Source of the DNA: JAHEYF01 sp045805185
GTDB lineage: Bacteria; Bacteroidota; Bacteroidia; B-17B0; Aurantibacillaceae
Assembly (NCBI GenBank): GCA_045805185.1
Contig: JBJMLS010000231.1
Coordinates: 1-12,773 of the forward strand
DNA length: 12,773 nucleotides
Direction: 5' to 3'
Below are positions 8,022 through 12,773 of the stretch, piece by piece. Position 1 is the first letter of the stretch. Every line of letters begins with the position of its first letter. Made by a program: the position numbers and the translations under genes. A model generated the notes under the pieces. It made no database searches. It saw only the letters and a list, made by a program, of their open reading frames with translations, and was not told the DNA's origin.

Positions 8022-8029
8022 CAAAAATA
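8022..8029 (-). promoter_or_regulatory. Candidate -7 promoter element for the type B cargo/PorP operon
   Basis: The minus strand reads TATTTTTG, matching TAnnTTTG. It is the only such match in the 7902-8055 gap on this strand, and would give a leader of roughly 110 nt before the cargo gene ATG at 7901. No matching -33 TTG was found at the usual distance, and the local sequence is A/T-rich, so a chance match is possible. Confidence 0.25.
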
Positions 8030-8032
8030 ACT

Positions 8033-8040
8033 TACATTTG
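8033..8040 (+). promoter_or_regulatory. Candidate -7 promoter element of purB
   Basis: TACATTTG matches the Bacteroidota -7 consensus TAnnTTTG and ends 15 nt before the purB ATG at 8056, which would leave a leader of about 10 nt. No clear TTG occurs at the -33 position. The element also includes the TTG at 8038 that could be mistaken for a start codon. Confidence 0.45.
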
Positions 8041-8055
8041 CCCTTTGCATTTAAC

Positions 8056-9399
8056 ATGGAACTATCATCGCTTTCAGCCATTTCACCGGTAGACGGAAGG
8101 TACCGCAAGGTAACCGCTCCGCTCGGTAATTATTTCTCCGAATTCGCACTTATTAAGTACAGGGTAAAAGTGGAGGTCGAGTATTTTATCGCCTTGTGCG
8201 AGCTCCCTCTTCCGCAGTTAAAAGAGGCCGACAAAAAACTGTTTCCTTCCCTGAGGAACATTTACCTTACATTTAGTGAGGGCGATGCCTTAGCCATTAA
8301 GGAAATTGAAAAGACCACCAACCATGATGTAAAAGCCGTGGAATATTTTTTAAAGGACAAGTTCAAAGGGATCGGACTTGAACAACAACTGGAGTTCATT
8401 CATTTCGGTCTCACCTCGCAGGACGTGAACAATACATCGGTGCCGCTTTCCTTAAAAGACGCTGCCGGAGAAGTCGTGTTTCCGCTGCTTGAACAGATCA
8501 TTGAAAAACTCAGGTCGTACGCAAAGGACTGGTCCGCTATTCCAATGCTCGCGCATACGCATGGGCAGCCCGCCTCGCCCACCCGCCTTGGAAAAGAGAT
8601 CATGGTTTTTGTTGAAAGGCTGGAGAAACAGTACACACAATTAAAACAGGTTCCCTACTCCGCTAAATTCGGAGGCGCAACGGGTAATTTTAATGCGCAT
8701 CATGTGGCCTATCCTTCTTTTAACTGGGTTGATTTCGGAAATAAATTCGTAAATGAAAATCTGGGTCTCGATCGCAGTCAATTTACCACGCAGATCGAAC
8801 ATTACGACAACCTTGCTTCCTGGTTCGACGCTTTAAAGCGCATCCATACCATACTGATCGATCTGAGCAGGGATATCTGGCAGTACATTTCCATGAATTA
8901 TTTCAAACAGAAATTAAAAGCCGGCGAGATCGGCTCTTCTGCCATGCCGCATAAAGTGAACCCGATCGATTTTGAAAACGCTGAAGGTAATTTGGGGATT
9001 GCGAACGCGATCATGGAACATCTTTCTGCAAAATTGCCGATCTCGCGTTTGCAGCGCGACCTGACCGATTCAACCGTATTACGCAATATAGGAGTGCCTC
9101 TCGCCCACGGAATGATCGCTTATCATTCCCTCCTCAAAGGACTCGATAAATTAATACTGAACGCAGACAGTCTTTATAATGATCTTGAAGACAACTGGGC
9201 CGTAGTTGCCGAAGCCTTGCAGACCATACTTCGCAGGGAAGGCTATCCCAAACCTTATGAAGCCTTAAAGGACCTCACCCGTGTAAATACACATGTTACC
9301 GCTGAGACCATCGCAGTTTTTATTGACGGATTAAAAGTGAGCGATGCGGTGAAAGCGGAAATGAAAAAGATCACGCCGCATACGTATACCGGGGTTTAA
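8056..9399 (+). CDS. purB: Adenylosuccinate lyase PurB
   Basis: A 447-aa cytoplasmic enzyme that acts twice in purine synthesis: it splits SAICAR to AICAR plus fumarate, and adenylosuccinate to AMP plus fumarate. It belongs to the aspartase/fumarase superfamily and works as a homotetramer. Visible motifs: SPVDGRY near the N terminus, TTNHDVKAVEYFL (87-99, with conserved His90), THGQPASPT (168-176, His169 as catalytic general-acid candidate), and the flexible signature loop GSSAMPHKVNP (293-303, Ser294/Ser295 holding the catalytic Ser). The form with PIDFENAEGN and RDLTDSTVLRNIG is the E. coli-type PurB, and length agrees. The start is ATG 8056 (MELSSLSAISPVDGRY); an in-frame TTG at 8038 lies inside the promoter-like element and is unlikely. 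It is divergent from the T9SS cargo operon and not part of a purine gene cluster here. Confidence 0.97.
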   Translation: MELSSLSAISPVDGRYRKVTAPLGNYFSEFALIKYRVKVEVEYFIALCELPLPQLKEADKKLFPSLRNIYLTFSEGDALAIKEIEKTTNHDVKAVEYFLKDKFKGIGLEQQLEFIHFGLTSQDVNNTSVPLSLKDAAGEVVFPLLEQIIEKLRSYAKDWSAIPMLAHTHGQPASPTRLGKEIMVFVERLEKQYTQLKQVPYSAKFGGATGNFNAHHVAYPSFNWVDFGNKFVNENLGLDRSQFTTQIEHYDNLASWFDALKRIHTILIDLSRDIWQYISMNYFKQKLKAGEIGSSAMPHKVNPIDFENAEGNLGIANAIMEHLSAKLPISRLQRDLTDSTVLRNIGVPLAHGMIAYHSLLKGLDKLILNADSLYNDLEDNWAVVAEALQTILRREGYPKPYEALKDLTRVNTHVTAETIAVFIDGLKVSDAVKAEMKKITPHTYTGV

Positions 9400-9490
9400 G
9401 ATTCTCAGCACACAAAAAAGAACAGAGCTGTAAGATGCGTTGATAATAACGATCCAATCTTATTGAACGGCTTTCAATCGGTACAAATAA

Positions 9491-9517
9491 AAACGTCCCG
9501 CCAAGAGCGGGACGTTT
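9491..9517 (-). terminator. Strong intrinsic terminator after the type A T9SS protein gene
   Basis: An 11-bp perfect stem (AAACGTCCCGC / GCGGGACGTTT) closes a 5-nt loop (CAAGA on the plus strand). On the minus strand the stem is followed by TTATTTG, making a T-rich tract, and it lies 20 nt after the stop codon of the 10512-9538 gene. It also lies about 90 nt after the purB stop; in that direction only GTTT followed by an A/T-rich stretch follows, so it may work weakly for purB as well. Confidence 0.85.
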
Positions 9518-9537
9518 CGATTATATAGGATGTTTTA

Positions 9538-10512
9538 TTATTTGCTTACGTTCACTTTTCCTGAAGCCAGCACTTTTTTGCTTTTATCGGAAACCGTATA
9601 AATGTATAGTCCGTCTGCAAGATTATCGGTGTAGATCTTTATCTTTTTATCTTCAATACCACCGGAGAAAACTTTTTTTCCTGTAACATCGTACAATTCT
9701 ATCCTGTCAGCGTCTTCCGAATTGGTAGTTATGTTAATAGAAGAAACAGCAGGATTAGGGAACACACGGATTTCACTTGCTTTGGTGTTTTCCTTAATTC
9801 CAACATAAGTTCCTGTCAGGTCAACATCATCCGCCCAAAGGATACTTCCAATTTTCGGGCGCACAGGATAAGTTGCCGCCTGGCTACCCCAGCTTGAAGC
9901 CACCGCAACTAAAGCCGTGTCCGGGTTACCTCCTGCATTGTATGCTGCAGAATAAGTCAGCGGAATAGTTATATGCGTTAATGTGCTTACAGTACCTGTT
10001 ATCGGATAAAACGCTACAGCAACGGTATCGCGTTGATTTGTTCCTGTGTTCCATTTGGTAAGAAAAGCTGCAACTGCGCCATGATCTACACCACTGGGAG
10101 TATATTTATGCCAGAAATCAAACATAGCAGGACGCCCGGTATAAGCAACCCCTCTTACTAAAGCTACACTCGGAACTGTTTGAACACCCCCTGTGAAACA
10201 AAAGCCAACCGTATCGTTCAAACCGCTTGAGGCCAATTGATTTGTTGTAAGCCTGACTGTCGTAACCTTAACACTGGCAGTACCCCCGTTAAAATTACCG
10301 GCCCCGGTTTCTTTAAATACTGAGGTTGGGTTACCACTGCCGCCAATTAAAGGCGAGCAAAGAACATTTCCGGAGATCCAGGAAACAGGCTCCTGAGGTT
10401 GGGCGAAAGTAGAACCCCAGTTTTCGAAACCGCCGTTAGGCACAGTCCCTGTTTGGGCAAAAGCAAAATTAAGGCTCAATAATGTTGCAGAAGAAAGTAA
10501 AAGTTTTTTCAT
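9538..10512 (-). CDS. Secreted protein with type A T9SS sorting domain, PCMD-like
   Basis: A 324-aa protein with a signal peptide (MKKLLLSSATLLSLNFAFA, then Q). Residues about 22-235 form a beta-rich domain: NGGFENWG at the start, a middle with RPAMFDFWHKYTPSGVDHGAVAAFL, THITIPLTY, and SILWADDVDLTG at the end. This pattern resembles the putative carbohydrate metabolism (PCMD) or carbohydrate-binding jelly-roll families, but the match is by eye and its ligand is unknown. Residues about 248-324 are a type A T9SS sorting domain: RVFPNPAVSSINI, RIELYDVTGKKVFSGGI, TDNLADGLYIYTV and the final basic strand KKVLASGKVNVSK. The protein should be exported by Sec, then moved across the outer membrane by the T9SS and have its C-terminal domain removed. 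It has its own promoter-like sequence and a strong terminator, so it is probably monocistronic. Confidence 0.9.
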   Translation of the reverse strand: MKKLLLSSATLLSLNFAFAQTGTVPNGGFENWGSTFAQPQEPVSWISGNVLCSPLIGGSGNPTSVFKETGAGNFNGGTASVKVTTVRLTTNQLASSGLNDTVGFCFTGGVQTVPSVALVRGVAYTGRPAMFDFWHKYTPSGVDHGAVAAFLTKWNTGTNQRDTVAVAFYPITGTVSTLTHITIPLTYSAAYNAGGNPDTALVAVASSWGSQAATYPVRPKIGSILWADDVDLTGTYVGIKENTKASEIRVFPNPAVSSINITTNSEDADRIELYDVTGKKVFSGGIEDKKIKIYTDNLADGLYIYTVSDKSKKVLASGKVNVSK

Positions 10513-10539
10513 GCTTTTATCGTTTTAGTTTTAGACTAA

Positions 10540-10570
10540 CAAATTTAACAAATATGTTTTTAATACACAA
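10540..10570 (-). promoter_or_regulatory. Bacteroidota-type promoter of the type A T9SS protein gene
   Basis: On the minus strand a -33 TTG (10570-10568) is followed after 20 nt by TAAATTTG (10547-10540), matching the TTG-N17-23-TAnnTTTG promoter pattern. The start point would be near 10535, leaving a leader of about 20 nt before the ATG at 10512. The stretch before the ATG is A-rich with no Shine-Dalgarno, as is usual in this phylum. It is the best two-part promoter match I found in the window. Confidence 0.6.
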
Positions 10571-11041
10571 CTAATTGAAAATATGCAATAAGTTCCCGTC
10601 AAAGCTTACATGATAAGGTTTAAGCGGATAGCCTGAAGGCCCGGAGCTCACCGAGCCGTCGGTAATCAAAAAGATGGAGCCGCAAACTGTATCCTTTGCG
10701 TGAATATTATCAGACTGCACTTTTACATAAGCATTGCCATTACTCACTCCATCGTGCGGACAGCTCCGCTCAAAGGCTACGAAATCCGATGAAGTTTGCG
10801 ATTGTCCCAGCCTGTAAATGATCACTCCTTTGTTCCCTCCCGGCTTATAGATCCATCCCCCTGGAATAGAAATAGGAGAAAAATCGGGCTGGTTGGCATA
10901 CATGTTAATGTTCACGTACACATTTGAGTTGGGATCGCTTACATTATTATTGGTATTCTTTCCACAGCTCCAGAATAGCAGGAATACAGCTGAACAAAAA
11001 AATAGAGGAATTAACCGCTTTCTTACAACACTTCTTATCAT
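10571..11041 (-). CDS. Small lipoprotein with degenerate Rieske-like domain
   Basis: A 156-aa protein with an N-terminal hydrophobic segment ending in FWSC, so Cys26 is a likely lipidation site (the lipobox is loose), and a short Asn-rich spacer. The rest resembles a Rieske ferredoxin fold: PGGWIYKPGGNKGVIIYRL, then FVAFERSCPHDG (Cys94, His96, as the CxH motif), then DTVCGSIFLITDGSVSSGPSGYPLKPYHV, which matches the usual CxCHGSxF...GxxxxGPxxxPL segment. Here the CxxH pair is changed: aligned on GSxF, Cys120 sits where His is expected and Asp117 where the first Cys is expected. It may therefore hold a cluster with altered ligands, another metal, or none. Similar lipoproteins are found in other Bacteroidota from memory, with no known role. 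It diverges from the protease gene with 50 nt between the start codons; no clear promoter of its own was found. Confidence 0.75.
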   Translation of the reverse strand: MIRSVVRKRLIPLFFCSAVFLLFWSCGKNTNNNVSDPNSNVYVNINMYANQPDFSPISIPGGWIYKPGGNKGVIIYRLGQSQTSSDFVAFERSCPHDGVSNGNAYVKVQSDNIHAKDTVCGSIFLITDGSVSSGPSGYPLKPYHVSFDGNLLHIFN

Positions 11042-11059
11042 TCTATAAAATTAAACAAT

Positions 11060-11067
11060 TACTTTTG
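11060..11067 (+). promoter_or_regulatory. Candidate -7 promoter element of the S41 protease gene
   Basis: TACTTTTG matches TAnnTTTG and ends 24 nt before the ATG at 11092, so the leader would be about 20 nt. A -33 TTG is not evident at the usual spacing. The location in the 50-nt gap between divergent genes supports it. Confidence 0.45.
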
Positions 11068-11091
11068 TATCTTAAAACTGATCTGCATTTA

Positions 11092-12714
11092 ATGTTAGAA
11101 CCCGGCCCTCAAAAACAATTCAACCCTTTTTTTCCACTGATCCTTGCTCTTGTGCTTATTGCAGGCGTGTTCCTTGGAACTTTCCTTAACTTTTCAGACA
11201 GACCCGCTGACCTGAAGAACCCGGCGCACAGCACAAACGGTAAAATTGACAACATATTGGATTATATCCAGCTTAATTATGTGGATACCATCAGTCGCGA
11301 CAAGCTGGAGGAAAAAACACTCGTTTCCATGCTTCATAGCCTTGATCCGCATTCGGATTATATACCGGCAAGTGAACTGCAGGAAGTGAATGAGCCTCTA
11401 CAGGGAAATTTTGAAGGGATCGGAGTTGAATTCAACATACTCAATGACACCATTACAATAGTAACGCCGATCAGCGGCGGGCCATCGGAAAAAGTCGGGA
11501 TCGTGGCCGGGGATAAGATCATTAAAGTGGATGGTAAAAATATGGCCGGGGTGAAGATCACCAACAAACAGGTATTTGAACGCCTGCGGGGAAAACACGA
11601 TACAAAAGTGAAGATCAGCGTGAAGCGAAAAGGAACAAGAGGCCTGCTCGATTTTACCATTACCCGCGGAGAGATCCCCATTTACAGCCTCGATGTAGCC
11701 TATATGCCTTTGAAAGATATCGGTTATATAAAGATCAGTCGCTTTGCGGCAAACACGTATGATGAGTATCAGAAAGCCTTCAATAAGTTGAAAAGGCAGG
11801 GAATGAAAAAGCTCATTGTTGACCTCAGGGGAAATGGAGGAGGTTACCTCAATGCAGCTGTTGACCTGGCTGATGAGTTCCTGAGCAAGGGCATGCAGAT
11901 CGTTTACACCAAAGGAAAATCAAGTCCTAAAAAACAATACATAGCTACAGATAAGGGAAGCTTTGAGAACGACGGCCTCGTTATCCTTATTGATGAGGGT
12001 TCAGCCTCGGCAAGTGAAATTCTGGCAGGAGCGGTGCAGGATAATGACCGTGGCAGCATCATCGGACGGCGCTCGTTCGGAAAAGGACTGGTACAGGAAC
12101 AGCTGGAACTGCCTGATGGCTCAGCCTTAAGATTAACTACAGCGAGGTATTATACGCCATCCGGCCGCTGCATACAGAAAACCTATAAAAATGGAAATGA
12201 AGCCTATTATAATGAAGAGTATGACAGGTATAACAACGGAGAACTCTTAAGCGCGGATAGCATACATTTTTCTGATAGTTTAAAATACCGTACAGTTGGA
12301 GGAAGGACCGTTTATGGCGGCGGTGGAATTATGCCTGATATTTTTGTTGGCCTGGATACCTCCTACCGGAGTTCCTACCTCACAAAAGTTTTCTTTTCAG
12401 GCATTGTAAATGAGTTTAGCTTTGATTACGTTGACAAGAACCGTGACGAATTCAGGAAATATAAATCTTCCCGGGATTTCATAAGTTCCTTCAGCGTTAC
12501 GGAAGAGGTACTCCAACAGTTTTATGCCTTCGCTCAGAAGAACGGGGTCCCTAAAAATGAAAAGGACCTTATCAAATCCGGCTCCTATCTCCGGCTCCAG
12601 CTTAAAGCCCTTATCGGCAGGAACCTTTTCAACAATGAAGCATTCTATCCTGTGATCCACCAGCACGACAAAGTGATGCAGAAAGCCCTGGATGTTTTAT
12701 CAGGACTTAAATAA
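11092..12714 (+). CDS. C-terminal processing protease, S41 family (CtpA/Tsp-like)
   Basis: A 540-aa serine protease that trims or degrades envelope proteins from exposed C termini. One membrane anchor or uncleaved signal spans about residues 12-32, so the catalytic part is periplasmic. Order of parts: N-terminal helical region with LHSLDPHSDYIPASE (81-95), a PDZ domain at about 98-185 (GIGVEF ... VAGDKIIKVDGKNM), GYIKISRFAANTYDE, LIVDLRGNGGGYLNAAVDLADEF (241-263), and the catalytic region. Ser306 in GSASASEIL, Lys331 in SFGKGLVQ and Gln335 match the spacing of the Ser-Lys-Gln triad of E. coli Tsp (25 residues from Ser to Lys). The stretch after YYTPSGRCIQ, about 175 aa, is a C-terminal extension with YGGGGIMPDIFV, common in Bacteroidota members of the family. 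The start is ATG 11092 (MLEPGPQKQF); the frame stays open back to 10924, but that part overlaps the divergent lipoprotein gene. Confidence 0.95.
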   Translation: MLEPGPQKQFNPFFPLILALVLIAGVFLGTFLNFSDRPADLKNPAHSTNGKIDNILDYIQLNYVDTISRDKLEEKTLVSMLHSLDPHSDYIPASELQEVNEPLQGNFEGIGVEFNILNDTITIVTPISGGPSEKVGIVAGDKIIKVDGKNMAGVKITNKQVFERLRGKHDTKVKISVKRKGTRGLLDFTITRGEIPIYSLDVAYMPLKDIGYIKISRFAANTYDEYQKAFNKLKRQGMKKLIVDLRGNGGGYLNAAVDLADEFLSKGMQIVYTKGKSSPKKQYIATDKGSFENDGLVILIDEGSASASEILAGAVQDNDRGSIIGRRSFGKGLVQEQLELPDGSALRLTTARYYTPSGRCIQKTYKNGNEAYYNEEYDRYNNGELLSADSIHFSDSLKYRTVGGRTVYGGGGIMPDIFVGLDTSYRSSYLTKVFFSGIVNEFSFDYVDKNRDEFRKYKSSRDFISSFSVTEEVLQQFYAFAQKNGVPKNEKDLIKSGSYLRLQLKALIGRNLFNNEAFYPVIHQHDKVMQKALDVLSGLK

Positions 12715-12722
12715 TATAAAGA

Positions 12723-12759
12723 TTTGTTGGCTTTATTCCGGGCAAAATGTATAATTTCG
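12723..12759 (+). promoter_or_regulatory. Possible promoter of the next gene downstream
   Basis: TTTGTTG (12723-12729) is followed about 22 nt later by TAATTTCG (12752-12759), one mismatch from TAnnTTTG, and then almost at once by ATG at 12763. The arrangement is like that at rsmE, but the element is imperfect and the gene is cut off by the window edge. Confidence 0.3.
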
Positions 12760-12762
12760 GTG

Positions 12763-12773
12763 ATGACAGAACA
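12763..12773 (+). CDS. Possible start of a downstream gene, cut off by the window end
   Basis: ATGACAGAACA would encode Met-Thr-Glu and continue past the window. It is supported only by the promoter-like sequence just before it and by the protease gene having ended 48 nt upstream. Nothing can be said of the product. Confidence 0.25.

Noticed and set aside
10924..11091. N-terminal extension of the S41 protease
   Set aside because: It overlaps the start and signal sequence of the divergent lipoprotein gene and includes the -7 element; the family-like start with membrane anchor is ATG 11092.
1..12773. Mobile element, prophage, CRISPR or defence island
   Set aside because: No transposase, integrase, direct-repeat array, nuclease or tRNA-linked boundary was seen; gene content is ordinary chromosomal Bacteroidota plus surface-protein genes.

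Overview
This window reads as chromosomal DNA from a Bacteroidota bacterium, probably an environmental Flavobacteriia-, Sphingobacteriia- or Chitinophagia-like lineage. The evidence is two kinds of type IX secretion system (T9SS) sorting domain, a PorP/SprF-family outer-membrane protein, a YwqK/MORN-like repeat protein, and promoter-like TAnnTTTG (-7) elements close to start codons. The species cannot be named from the sequence alone. No tRNA, rRNA, CRISPR array, transposase, integrase or phage gene was seen.

Layout. (1) 49-3054 (+): a large exported protein with YwqK/MORN-like repeats. It converges, with a 3-nt gap, on (2) rsmE (3765-3058, -), a 16S rRNA uridine methyltransferase gene. (3) 7901-3948 (-): a likely three-gene operon ending in an intrinsic terminator at 3881-3908. 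It encodes a secreted Ig-like repeat protein with a type B T9SS sorting domain, a PorP/SprF-like protein fused to a coiled coil and a SPOR-like domain, and a small Cys-rich single-pass membrane protein. The first two genes overlap by 4 nt (GTGA). (4) 8056-9399 (+): purB, divergent from that operon. (5) 10512-9538 (-): a secreted protein with a type A T9SS sorting domain, its own promoter and a strong terminator. (6) 11041-10571 (-): a small lipoprotein with a degenerate Rieske-like fold. (7) 11092-12714 (+): a C-terminal processing protease (S41). The first bases of a further gene may begin at 12763.

How the genes relate. rsmE and purB are housekeeping genes for ribosome modification and purine synthesis. 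Most of the rest concerns the cell envelope and cell surface. The centrepiece is the type B cargo with an adjacent PorP/SprF partner, which fits the established pairing of type B cargo with dedicated SprF-like proteins. The SPOR-like tail on the PorP protein suggests it may also contact peptidoglycan. I did not find a wholly new multi-gene system. The best leads are this PorP-SPOR fusion, its Cys-rich downstream partner, and the Rieske-like lipoprotein with altered cluster ligands.
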